The notes under the pieces were generated by a model, which was not told the origin of the DNA, searched no databases, and saw nothing but the letters and a program-made list of their open reading frames with translations. This document shows positions 52,401-58,893 of a stretch of 64,000 bases of DNA, piece after piece (within the stretch, counting starts at the first letter, position 1; each line of letters opens with the position of its first letter). The position numbers and the translations under genes were made by a program. Location of the stretch: contig JAEHCK010000009.1 of NCBI GenBank assembly GCA_020696345.1, positions 1-64,000 on the forward strand, read 5' to 3'. The stretch is from Thermoplasmata archaeon (lineage in GTDB: Archaea > Thermoplasmatota > Penumbrarchaeia > JAEHCK01).

Positions 52401-53573
52401 GAATATACGATCGAAGATTTGAGTGTTGGTTCGACTTATTATTGGCAAGTCCAGCCTTTGAAGGGTTCGATCGAGGGTGATATTTCACCGATTTGGAGTT
52501 TTACAATTGTAGAGAATGTGACATATGGTCTGGAAATCACTACAGATACCTCTTCGATCGTTATACCCGCCGGTGATTCCAAATCAGTAACATTTACCGT
52601 GAAAAATACCGGTAGTTCACAGGACACATTTGAATTGACCGTTAATAAAAATGAGTTGCCAAGCGATGCTGCCGTAGAGTTGGATACCGAAGAATTAACG
52701 ATCTCAGCCCTGGTTTCATCGAGTGTAAAGCTGACCATCACCACAACCGATGCTACCAAGATCGATGAGTATATCATTAATATAACCGGTCGTTCAAAGA
52801 ATGCGGAGGAGATCACCAAAGATTCCATTGAGTTCAATGTGATAATCATTGAAGAGGGCAGCGATGAAGATAAAGATGGATTGCCAGATGACTGGGAGTT
52901 AACATATTTCGAAAGCATCGAACAATATGATGGAGATGATGATCCCGATAATGATGGCAAATCCAATCTCGAGGAATATTTAAACGGTACAAATCCTATG
53001 ATTGATGAGACCGATAGTGATAATGACAATCTACCCGATGCATGGGAGTTGGATTATTTCGAAAGCATCGAACAATATGATGGAGATGATGACCCGGATA
53101 AAGATGAGTTAACCAATTTACAGGAATATAAAGGTGGTACAAATCCATTAGTACCCGATATATCTGACGGTTATATTAATGATCAAAGTGACGATAACTC
53201 GATGCTCATTGCCGGTTCGATAGCAGCCGTGGTAATAGTCATTGTGGTATTACTGCTATTGTTCATGATGTTGAAGAAGAAAAAAGGTGGAAAAGCCGCA
53301 GGCGAGGGCGACGAGTCGAAAACCGAGGAGCCCGAAAAGGTGCCCGGGCTGCTTACTCGGCCACAGATCCCGGCCACAGGCACAACAAGTCCAGGTCCAG
53401 TTACCGGACCAAGTTCCGGCCAACAACCGAGCACTCCCACTCCAGGCACACCTGGTTCTGGTGCGGCGCCTCCTCAAACTCAAGCTAAACCTCAAGTCCA
53501 ACAAACACAACAATTGGGGAAACCACAAGTACAGCAAACCCAATCCACAGAACCAAAGCCACCGCATCTGTAA
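46452..53573 (+). CDS. Giant surface protein: Asp-box propellers, PKD, Fn3, calcium-binding repeats and C-terminal anchor
   Basis: 2,373 residues from TTG 46452, with GGGAG about eight bases upstream. A signal helix comes first. From about 150 to 1350 run some 18-20 blades containing S-x-D-x-G-x-T-F Asp boxes (SIDGGESWDP, STDQGTTWFD) and YVVWxD strands, enough for two or three sialidase-like propellers. Two PKD domains (about 1355 and 1840) flank four Ig-like units, followed by an Fn3 domain. Two thrombospondin-3-like calcium motifs (DGLPDDWELTYFESIEQYDG and a near copy) precede the membrane helix (AGSIAAVVIVIVVLLLLFMM) and a Pro/Gln-rich tail. It likely binds glycans or other surfaces. Confidence 0.82.
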   Translation: MKRAITSVLIIILLCLNLSMISMASINNEDDPAHESEDTDDALIACRNVMVEAGETKVSLDQPVFEKPTQLTSDGLGMKDLGPYQPDGILNGGSLPPEQLQEIGENMRKSNLGYLFDPEDPKDLKDQKDTSGQVFPIGNTNTFSTLGSSGLNEKNVKVNNDFGMDSQYQPSIAIGPTSNNIYIVWLDNRMINVTFVYFARSMDNGTTFEYYNILNEKGTPGQPMIAVDINDYVYVVWHDDRDFDNDIWFTKSIDGGESWDPNLCVNGFSKLYNQTNPTIAIDNTNSPPLIWIAWQDPIGFFGSHDGIYITHSSDGGNTFVSPKGVYTNSLVRNATNPDIAVDDIGYIWLAWNEPKINITDENIYFTQSKNIPTPGINPPFKTPERVDDAPDGTNQTHPVIATYNHTKAYIAWQDARSQLSDDIYFAKYDLASDNFTSSYRINNDPGNLTDQIRPSIALNYTSGDIYLTWLDGRSGYYETYFASSTDEGNNFGSEVLIDDDFSNLKIDKTLYLPLQKGIAVDAYGDLHVVYSEDRYGNHDIFYQRSTDQGTTWFDSIIVNENNTASRQSNENPCHIAIGLDEAIHVVWEDSCAKNMTIGSDIYYAKSLDNGLTFTPGVIVNYNRVNWQTNPSIAINDTVILVSWTESPIEYGPGDIYFSYSTDGGLTFEYNQSTYLNMKVNDFSTMDNDHSVITCNSTGGVYIAYHGMDTAPPMSIDILVARSSYNPTISEFDDFTLTKINNDTSPFAITHINPTIAIDQSNDYVYVVWEDYRNQSRPGVSSIFFARSIDNGTSYPGNIWIDDDFNDLDVNTTTHNNPAIALNSNGNVSVVWSDNRTGSYNIHFTQSSDQGISFDQNKQINTNIVNDKIRPTIGISLNPDLSSKGNMYLTWQDSRDGDWDIYMAKSMDEGNTFSAEVKVSDDTGNFDQTFPSTAVNETGWVYVTWTDLRGYHSDVFNKPDIYIARLNNVSSSFNKSYCIHTFQGEPAIAVDENGTIYAVWTDYRFGHWDIFFARSFVGGQYFESNVVVNENNDNMRSDPDIAVKNGVIYVVWEDGEFGDDNKTIKFSRSINGGLTFENEIDIVQEEGNQLNPALAVDKTGIVHVVWQNRITAGYEEITYSNSTNWNMKKQVFSPSLPANQLNPCIALDDSQSVVKIYIAFENRTEDTDWNVTYIRSIDGGATFISTITLYTETGKSNQSSPSIDADSKGKVVVVWQDQRSNNWDIYCSISTDSGATFGSQNIVVKVSSMDELMPDVAIDRSNGSNIGIIFLSNNNTTPVPNNNVYFTLLTNLGTGPKTEVRVDDTENQVEDQLDPKLGTDSGGSFYGLWHDLRHGNADIYFNMTDRTLPHADAGPNIYLLQGYFANFISNGSWDNVGIANYSWTFNYQGTKTIYGYNAQFQFNLPGNFLVTLKVTDHSGNFDIDTLIVYVADQLPPSLFDDRTDALAYTGNSFTFRINATDTGLNFVNVAYWYSQTNLTTWNSSMSPGVGDQYTLSINIIDTLESIYYYFSANDTLNNWGNSIIRNKPVLDDDLPIFGLDSTQATAYTGNQFTFAVACLDNIEVDSGFVEFKYGATGTQYNFSMNRSGATFTVNIQHIEHTLNTLYYIFNFNDTSDNWNNTIQATATIVDDDKPTFVMDHSHTSAYTNETFNFSLIFDDNIAEQSAEVEYRYGITGSWSQLSLTQDGDHFNGSITIQNSLEDLYYFFNFTDTSSLWNTSTITNVDVIDLTPPMVISGSGDFSTTTGELFEIYIKVRDDVELGQVKLYYSKETTTTWENYVASPNINGKYSITNEDLEINTTKDTTRLRYYFEAKDTSNNLVSYGTKNKPFNVTVIDNDKPVADAGEDIDAGLNDIVLFDGTGSYDNIAIDKYTWSFEFDDLPRTLLGSSPDFEFTISGIYTVTLQVIDLAGNWDTDSVKVVIGGIEQPNVFLDSPDNNAGISDTYVTLTWHTDYSTPDQISYDIYFGTDEVPTNKHNTNPLEETEYTIEDLSVGSTYYWQVQPLKGSIEGDISPIWSFTIVENVTYGLEITTDTSSIVIPAGDSKSVTFTVKNTGSSQDTFELTVNKNELPSDAAVELDTEELTISALVSSSVKLTITTTDATKIDEYIINITGRSKNAEEITKDSIEFNVIIIEEGSDEDKDGLPDDWELTYFESIEQYDGDDDPDNDGKSNLEEYLNGTNPMIDETDSDNDNLPDAWELDYFESIEQYDGDDDPDKDELTNLQEYKGGTNPLVPDISDGYINDQSDDNSMLIAGSIAAVVIVIVVLLLLFMMLKKKKGGKAAGEGDESKTEEPEKVPGLLTRPQIPATGTTSPGPVTGPSSGQQPSTPTPGTPGSGAAPPQTQAKPQVQQTQQLGKPQVQQTQSTEPKPPHL

Positions 53574-53643
53574 AAAGAATTACAACGCAAAGCCAAATAT
53601 TTAAGAAATATAAACTCTTTATGACTTGAAATTGAAAGCCCCT

Positions 53644-53715
53644 GGGCGGGTGACAGAGCGGCGATGTGATCGACTGCAGATCGGTTTTAAGGGGGTTCGA
53701 CTCCCTCCCCGCCCA
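53644..53715 (+). tRNA. tRNA-Cys (GCA)
   Basis: A full cloverleaf: acceptor GGGCGGG/CCCGCCC, D arm ACAG...ATGT with a 13-22 mismatch, anticodon stem ATCGA/TCGGT around CTGCAGA, T arm GGGGG/CCCTC around TTCGACT. The anticodon GCA reads Cys codons. The discriminator base is A, whereas tRNA-Cys nearly always has U73, the main identity base for cysteinyl-tRNA synthetase. CCA is not encoded. No intron. It lies about 680 bases upstream of cysS on the same strand. Confidence 0.92.
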
Positions 53716-54052
53716 CTGTGATTTATTATTATTGAGAACCGTGGGAAAATCCAAGTTCCAAATAAATCTCAAATTCCAAAATATTTTTCCTTACTATTTC
53801 GGTGAACGAGCAGGTTTACCCCGAGTTTTGGGATGACCGTAAAACTTTTTGTGAGGGGTCCGAGACCGTAGGTCAAGGGGAACCCGAAGGGGCGAATGAA
53901 ATGAGCTTGTGGCTTTAGCCACTATTTTTCCGTTAACGCTTTTGCACGAAGTGGAAAAGGGTTACAGCGCAGTTCACCGCCAAAAAGTTTCCGTTCGACT
54001 CCCTCCCCGCCCACTTCGATCATTTTTGGTTGGGAAACGTGGGAAAATCCAA
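53716..54052. repeat. Duplicated tRNA tail enclosing a structured segment
   Basis: GTTCGACTCCCTCCCCGCCC and the next ACT (53695-53717) recur exactly at 53993-54015, and the flank GTGGGAAAATCCAA recurs at the same 24-base distance (53741 and 54039). The second tRNA copy lacks a sound 5' half. GGGTTACAGCGCAG (53959) resembles the first copy's GGGTGACAGAGCGG, so it may be a decayed tRNA. The segment between starts with CGGTGAAC (53800) and ends with GTTCACCG (53972). It contains a GTGGCT/AGCCAC hairpin and a G-rich run, and could be an RNA gene or a small insert. Confidence 0.65.
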
Positions 54053-54242
54053 ATCCCAAGCTCCAAGACATACACAAAAATTAGATGAGAAATTAATTAA
54101 GTTTCATTTTTGCTGTGGCTTAGAATTCCTTTGAAAAATAACTTATTAATATCAGAATTCTAACCCTCCCAAATAAATTCCAATGACCAAATCCCAAACA
54201 AACTTTTAACTTTTACATTTTACATTTTTAAATTTGACTTTT

Positions 54243-54300
54243 CCAACTTTGGAAAAGTCGAAGAGTTTTCCAATGTAGAATAATTTTTCTCAGGAAAATT
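54243..54300. repeat. 50-nt dispersed repeat, inverted copy of 34437-34492
   Basis: CAACTTTGGAAAAGTCGAAG continuing AGTTTTCCAATGTAGAATAATTTTTCTC matches the reverse complement of 34437-34492 without mismatch over about 48 bases. It lies upstream of cysS. AAACTTTTAACTTTTACATT, the AT-rich companion of the terminator-like repeats, stands just before it. Confidence 0.85.
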
Positions 54301-54392
54301 GTTCCAATTTAATATTATCTAAACAATAAAAAAATTATAAATATTACATTGAGATTCTGTTTTAAATATATTACACATCTACGGTGCAAAAT

Positions 54393-55847
54393 ATGGTACT
54401 CAAAGTTTACAATACCCTGACCCGACAAAAAGAAGAATTCCACCCGATGACCGGCAACAGAGTATATATGTTCGTCTGCGGGCCTACTACTTATGACCAC
54501 AGCCATCTTGGCCATGCCAGAACTTATGTGGCCTTTGATGTCATTGCCAGATATTTGAGATATCAAGGTTATGATCTATTCTATTTGATGAACATCACCG
54601 ATATTGACGATAATATAATCAAGCGTGCAAATGAGCGGGACATACCACCGGCAGAACTTGCGGAGAAATTTTTCAAGTTATTTATTAAGGACATGGATAC
54701 ACTCAATATCAACTCCGTGAACTTGTATGCAAAGGCCACCGAACATGTTCAGGAAATAATCAGTCAAATCGAAACACTGATGGAAAAGGGTTTTGCGTAT
54801 AATGTTTCCGGGAATGTATATTTCGAGGTCCGAAAATTTGGCGATTTTGGCAAGTTATCGGGTCAGGACCTGGATTCGCTTCAAGCGGGCGCCAGGATAG
54901 AGGTTGACCAAGAAAAGCGCAACCCAGAAGATTTTGTATTATGGAAATCGGAGAAGCCCGGTGAACCTACCTGGGATAGCCCCTGGGGATCTGGCCGACC
55001 AGGCTGGCACATCGAGGATACGGCTATTACCACAAAATATTTCGGCGACCAGTATGATATTCACGGCGGTGCGAGAGATCTGATCTTCCCACATCATGAA
55101 TCCGAGATCACTATTGCAGAATCCGCAACCGGAAAAAAACCTTTCGTCCGGTACTGGTTTCATTCGGGATTCCTCAATGTCGAAGGCGAAAAGATGTCAA
55201 AATCTCTCGGCAATTTCTTTACCATACAAGATGTTTTACAAAAATATAATGCTGAGATCATTCGATATTTCCTATTATACACACATTACAAGAGCCCCAT
55301 CGATTTTGCTGAAAAATATCTTAAAGAAGCAGCAGTCAGTTACGAGCGGCTGAATAAGTCATACCAGGGATTGATATCTGCCGTAGAAAATGCCCCGGAT
55401 GATACCGGGACTACGAAAGACGACCTGGAATTATTGGAAAAAGTTAAGAAATACCGCGAGGAGTTCTTATCAGCCATGGATGACGACTTTAACACACGCG
55501 AGGCCATTGCAACATTATTCGAATTCTCTCATACATTAAATAAAGCGCTTTTTGGCGCTGTTAACCCGCCAGCAAAAGATACGCTTACGCAAATTCAAAA
55601 TACCTTTCTCGAGATCACAAATATTCTCGGATTGTTCGAGCATGATGCATCGGGGAAAAAAACCGATGCTGGCGATAATATTGTCGATGAACTCATTGGC
55701 CTGTTGATCACGATCCGCGATAAGTTACGTGCTGAGAAAAATTTCAAGCTCACCGATGAGATCAGGGACACCCTAAAGTCGATAGGTGTGAAGCTCGAAG
55801 ATTCCAAGGGCGGTACATCTTGGAAGATCGTGGAAAAAAAAGAATAA
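54393..55847 (+). CDS. cysS: Cysteinyl-tRNA synthetase
   Basis: 484 residues from ATG 54393, with GGTG six bases before it. It charges tRNA-Cys; HLGH (in TTYDHSHLGHAR) and KMSKS (EKMSKSLGN) are the class I signatures. The zinc site keeps the first Cys (FVCGPT) and the His/Glu of FPHHESEI, but the usual WHIEC reads WHIED, so one Cys ligand is replaced by Asp. I recall the same in some other archaeal enzymes. The DALR anticodon-binding helices near 340-400 are present. The matching tRNA gene lies 680 bases upstream. Confidence 0.95.
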   Translation: MVLKVYNTLTRQKEEFHPMTGNRVYMFVCGPTTYDHSHLGHARTYVAFDVIARYLRYQGYDLFYLMNITDIDDNIIKRANERDIPPAELAEKFFKLFIKDMDTLNINSVNLYAKATEHVQEIISQIETLMEKGFAYNVSGNVYFEVRKFGDFGKLSGQDLDSLQAGARIEVDQEKRNPEDFVLWKSEKPGEPTWDSPWGSGRPGWHIEDTAITTKYFGDQYDIHGGARDLIFPHHESEITIAESATGKKPFVRYWFHSGFLNVEGEKMSKSLGNFFTIQDVLQKYNAEIIRYFLLYTHYKSPIDFAEKYLKEAAVSYERLNKSYQGLISAVENAPDDTGTTKDDLELLEKVKKYREEFLSAMDDDFNTREAIATLFEFSHTLNKALFGAVNPPAKDTLTQIQNTFLEITNILGLFEHDASGKKTDAGDNIVDELIGLLITIRDKLRAEKNFKLTDEIRDTLKSIGVKLEDSKGGTSWKIVEKKE

Positions 55848-55849
55848 TT

Positions 55850-56914
55850 TCAAGATCTTTTTTTCTTTTGTTCCGTTTTAGGCTTTTTGTTTGATTCTGG
55901 CTTCTCTTTTTTTTCCGATTCTCCAGTATTTCGAAAGCTAAAATATCCAAAAAATAGACCCGTGACAATTAGGCAAATTACGCCCAATGATATCTGAACA
56001 TTAATGTCAGATAGGTCTATCCAGGCACCTAGACCATCTTTATTATCCTCTTCACCGTTTGGGTCTGGGTCGCCATTACCAGATTCCTTCGAAATGCCAT
56101 AATCAATTAATTTTTCGGTAAGTTCGACCGTGTTAAATAGATCTTTTTGGACCTTTTTAACGATGCCTTTTGCTTTTGTGGAATAATAATATTCAATTGT
56201 TTTTTCATTTAAATATTCAGTGGTATTACCTTTTATCATAGGCATCCACTGGCGTTCTATGATCAAAAAAGTATCGAACGTACCGGCAGGTACTTTTACA
56301 CTGATCATTCTGTCACATAAGAACGTGCTGTTGATGATCTCTTCAATACTATGTGACCCGGAATTATTGTCGGCTTTTTTATAATCAAGATCCCATTGGC
56401 GTTCTACTCTTCGCGTCCATTTGCTACCCATCGTGATATTATCGGGCTTGGTCAATTCCAAATAACTATATGTAAAATTATCATGAGTATAAGCAGTAGT
56501 ATAATTATTTCCCACATAAAATCCTAAGGTTATATCTTGTCTATATGTTATTAATTCTAAATTGTTCTTGTTGATAACTTTTTTTATATAAAAGTCATTT
56601 TCATTTGGCGATACAACAATATCCGGCCATTGTATAATTTTTCCGTCCCCTTCTAATACCAAAACCGACGTATTTTCATTTTTTACTTTAATTATATTCT
56701 CTTCTTTGAATGATATATTATATTCAAAAACATAACCGTTCATATTATCATTTATCTCATACACCCAATAAAACCCCAGATCGGGCTGCAGTGATCCACT
56801 TGTCAATGGTGCCGCTATGGCCGTATTGTAATTTGATAAAATGCCAAGATTGACAAACAATAAGGTTATGGTAATAACCAATGCCTTAATCAGGTATGAA
56901 GTTTTGTCGGTCAT
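55850..56914 (-). CDS. Secreted protein with C-terminal anchor
   Basis: 354 residues from ATG 56914, with GTGAT before it. A signal helix (about 10-32) is followed by a roughly 240-residue beta-rich outer domain. Its conserved-looking stretches are LGFYWVYEIND, TMGSKWTRRVERQW, VKVPAGTFDTFLIIER and TIEYYYSTKAKGIVKK, a pattern seen in archaeal and bacterial DUF3108-like or lipoprotein domains. An acidic linker (DPDPNGEEDNKDG), one membrane helix (ISLGVICLIVTGLFFGYFSF) and a Lys-rich tail follow. The gene is convergent with cysS, the two stops being two bases apart. Function unknown. Confidence 0.7.
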   Translation of the reverse strand: MTDKTSYLIKALVITITLLFVNLGILSNYNTAIAAPLTSGSLQPDLGFYWVYEINDNMNGYVFEYNISFKEENIIKVKNENTSVLVLEGDGKIIQWPDIVVSPNENDFYIKKVINKNNLELITYRQDITLGFYVGNNYTTAYTHDNFTYSYLELTKPDNITMGSKWTRRVERQWDLDYKKADNNSGSHSIEEIINSTFLCDRMISVKVPAGTFDTFLIIERQWMPMIKGNTTEYLNEKTIEYYYSTKAKGIVKKVQKDLFNTVELTEKLIDYGISKESGNGDPDPNGEEDNKDGLGAWIDLSDINVQISLGVICLIVTGLFFGYFSFRNTGESEKKEKPESNKKPKTEQKKKRS

Positions 56915-57023
56915 GTGTATCACAGGTTAATTTTTTTCTAGAGTGAATTATTATATATAAAATTTAAATGATATTAATGTTGTGTAGAAATAGAAATTAA
57001 TTATTCGATAATATATAGATTTG

Positions 57024-57325
57024 TAGATTTTTTGATAATTTGATGGGATGTGAATTGACAGTAGCCGTGATGAGTTATTGATAGACAGATGCCTTGATTG
57101 ATTGTTGATTGACAGATGCCTTGATTGATTGTTGATTAATTGAAACCTAGTTTTAAAGACAAATCCTGGAATCAACTCAGCACCAACCCAGCCAGGTATC
57201 TGCTCAGCATCAACCCAGCACGGTATCTGTTCAGCATAAACTCATCCCGGTATCTGTTCAGCACAAACCCAGCACGGTATCTGTTCAACATCAACCCAGC
57301 AAATTATCATCTCATTCCCAACCCA
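57024..57325. repeat. Large palindromic array of 27-nt repeats
   Basis: The right arm has five exact-length 27-base units from 57178 to 57312 (CAGCATCAACCCAGCACGGT... and variants). The left arm carries the reverse-complement family (GACAGATGCCTTGATTGATT..., from about 57082 to 57142) and, outside it, TTTTTGATAATTTGATGGGA, which also appears at 12229-12380. The track frames with PARYLLSIN and QSRHLSINN repeats are translations of this array. It ends at the stop of the DUF35 gene. Confidence 0.85.
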
Positions 57326-57676
57326 TCAAATACCCATTTTCATAAATATATATATATCATCTATTTTTTTCACCTTGACCTTCATGCCGATCCTCAAGTC
57401 CTTTTCCGGTACCTGGCCCTGGCAAATTATCTTGGGGTTGGCCGCGATCTTTCCAATTTCATCATTTTTATCGGCAGAAACATCCAATTCCACGATCCCC
57501 AATATCAATGGAGCATCGAACCCGTCGTGTGCAACCTGAAGGACAGTATATGTCATGATATTTCCGGTATCGTTGATCTCTCGTGGTTCTGTTTTACCGG
57601 TGCAGATAATGCACCGTTGTTTTGGCGGAATAAATATCTGTCCGCACACGCACATCGACGCATTTAAGGTTCCCAT
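57326..57676 (-). CDS. DUF35 OB-fold protein, thiolase partner
   Basis: 116 residues: an N-terminal zinc-ribbon hook (MCVCGQIFIPPKQRCIICTG) and an OB-fold (GNIMTYTVLQVAHDGFDAPLILGIVEL, GMKVKVKKID). DUF35 proteins sit on thiolases or thiolase-like aldolases. In archaea they form a complex with acetoacetyl-CoA thiolase and HMG-CoA synthase that channels CoA esters. Its ATG lies only four bases after the thiolase stop, so the two are co-translated. No HMG-CoA synthase gene is in the window. The gene's 3' end abuts the 27-nt repeat array. Confidence 0.88.
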   Translation of the reverse strand: MGTLNASMCVCGQIFIPPKQRCIICTGKTEPREINDTGNIMTYTVLQVAHDGFDAPLILGIVELDVSADKNDEIGKIAANPKIICQGQVPEKDLRIGMKVKVKKIDDIYIFMKMGI

Positions 57677-57680
57677 TATA

Positions 57681-58808
57681 CTATACCACCTCGAGTATGT
57701 TTACAAGATTATTACTGGCCAGGCCGCCGATGCTCTGGCTCAGACCAATTTTCACACCATGGACCTGGCGCCTACCTGCGTCACCGAACAGCTGCCAGAC
57801 CAGTTCTACCACCTGGGCAAGACCAGATACACCAACCGGGTGACCGCGCGCTTTCAGGCCGCCGGAAGGATTTACCGGCAGTTCGCCATCCAATTTGGTC
57901 ACACCGTTCAAAAGCGCCTTAAAACCCTGACCGGGCGCAAAGAAGCCCAGATCTTCAGTATCAATTATTTCGAAGCTGGTAAATGCATCATGCACCTCGG
58001 CAATGTCTATCTGATCCGGTTTTCTACCAGACATTTTATAGGCCATTGCAGCCGCGCGGTGTGTGGCTTCAAAGGAGGTCAAGCTATTTCTGAATTGTAC
58101 TGCAACATGCTCTGTTCCATGGCCAATACCCGTAATTCGTACGTTGGCCGGTTTCGAAGTCAAGATCATCGCGGCGGCACCATCACTTATTGGACTGCAA
58201 TCAAATAACCGTAACGGTGTTGCAATGAGCCTACTATTTCGTACGGTTTCAAGATCGATCTTCTTCTGGAAGTGAGCATAGGGATTCAATAGACCGTTAT
58301 CGTGGTTCTTCACCGCCACCAATGCCAGGTCATCCGGGGTTAAGCCGTGGTCATGCATATATCTCCGTGTCACCATGGCGGCCAGGGCGGTCATGGTACA
58401 GCCATGCCTGCGCTCGACCGGATCGATCACCTCGGACAAAATACCGGTAGTGTCTGCAGTTGATAGATGGGTCATTTTCTCACTGGCCAAGACCAGAACC
58501 CGTTCATAACACCCCGAGGCTACCGCAAGAAATCCTGCCTGGAACACGCCGGCACCGGATGATGACCCGCTTTCCACACGCAGGGCCGGCAGACCGCTTA
58601 GACCGATATGGTCTGCAATAGACGATGATAGATTACTTATATTTGTGAATTTTTCACCGCTCATGTTGCCGAAATATACTGCATCAACCTTTTCCATTAA
58701 CTCGGGCGACTGCATATTCGTTACAGCTTCAAGTGCAAGCTCAAATAACGATCCATCCCGTCTTCCAAACTTTGCCAAACCGGCAGAGGCAACATATACA
58801 TTTTTCAT
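57681..58808 (-). CDS. SCP2-type thiolase-like protein with Ser at the nucleophile position
   Basis: 375 residues of the thiolase fold. The C-terminal active-site parts are normal: EVHDAFTSFEIIDTEDLGF and GGLKARGHPVGVSG hold the expected His residues. At the nucleophile the sequence is VESGSSSGAG near residue 82, where catalytic thiolases have Cys (as in ES-A-C-A-S-G). The Cys of the final motif is also missing (SQSIGGLAS). This resembles the SCP2/Ltp branch, in which DUF35-linked members act as retro-aldolases on CoA thioesters. It is paired with a DUF35 gene four bases downstream. A conventional acetyl-CoA acetyltransferase role is doubtful. Confidence 0.85.
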   Translation of the reverse strand: MKNVYVASAGLAKFGRRDGSLFELALEAVTNMQSPELMEKVDAVYFGNMSGEKFTNISNLSSSIADHIGLSGLPALRVESGSSSGAGVFQAGFLAVASGCYERVLVLASEKMTHLSTADTTGILSEVIDPVERRHGCTMTALAAMVTRRYMHDHGLTPDDLALVAVKNHDNGLLNPYAHFQKKIDLETVRNSRLIATPLRLFDCSPISDGAAAMILTSKPANVRITGIGHGTEHVAVQFRNSLTSFEATHRAAAMAYKMSGRKPDQIDIAEVHDAFTSFEIIDTEDLGFFAPGQGFKALLNGVTKLDGELPVNPSGGLKARGHPVGVSGLAQVVELVWQLFGDAGRRQVHGVKIGLSQSIGGLASNNLVNILEVV

Positions 58809-58826
58809 TCTATCAACTGTTCATTA

Positions 58827-58873
58827 TAAAAAAATTGCTTCGCAAAAAAGATAATGATCGAGACAATTTTTTT
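58827..58873. terminator. Terminator-like hairpin with mini-ORF (copy F)
   Basis: AAAAAAATTGC and ACAATTTTTTT bracket TTCGCAAAAAAGATAATGATCG on the plus strand, opposite in orientation to copies A-E. It lies between the stop of the epimerase gene and the start of the thiolase gene and may end the sugar operon's transcript. Confidence 0.55.
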
Positions 58874-58893
58874 ATTAATTCATTTTTCATTCT

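Noticed and set aside
57140-57667. 175-codon plus-strand frame with PARYL repeats
   Set aside because: It is a translation of the 27-nt palindromic repeat followed by the antisense of the DUF35 gene.
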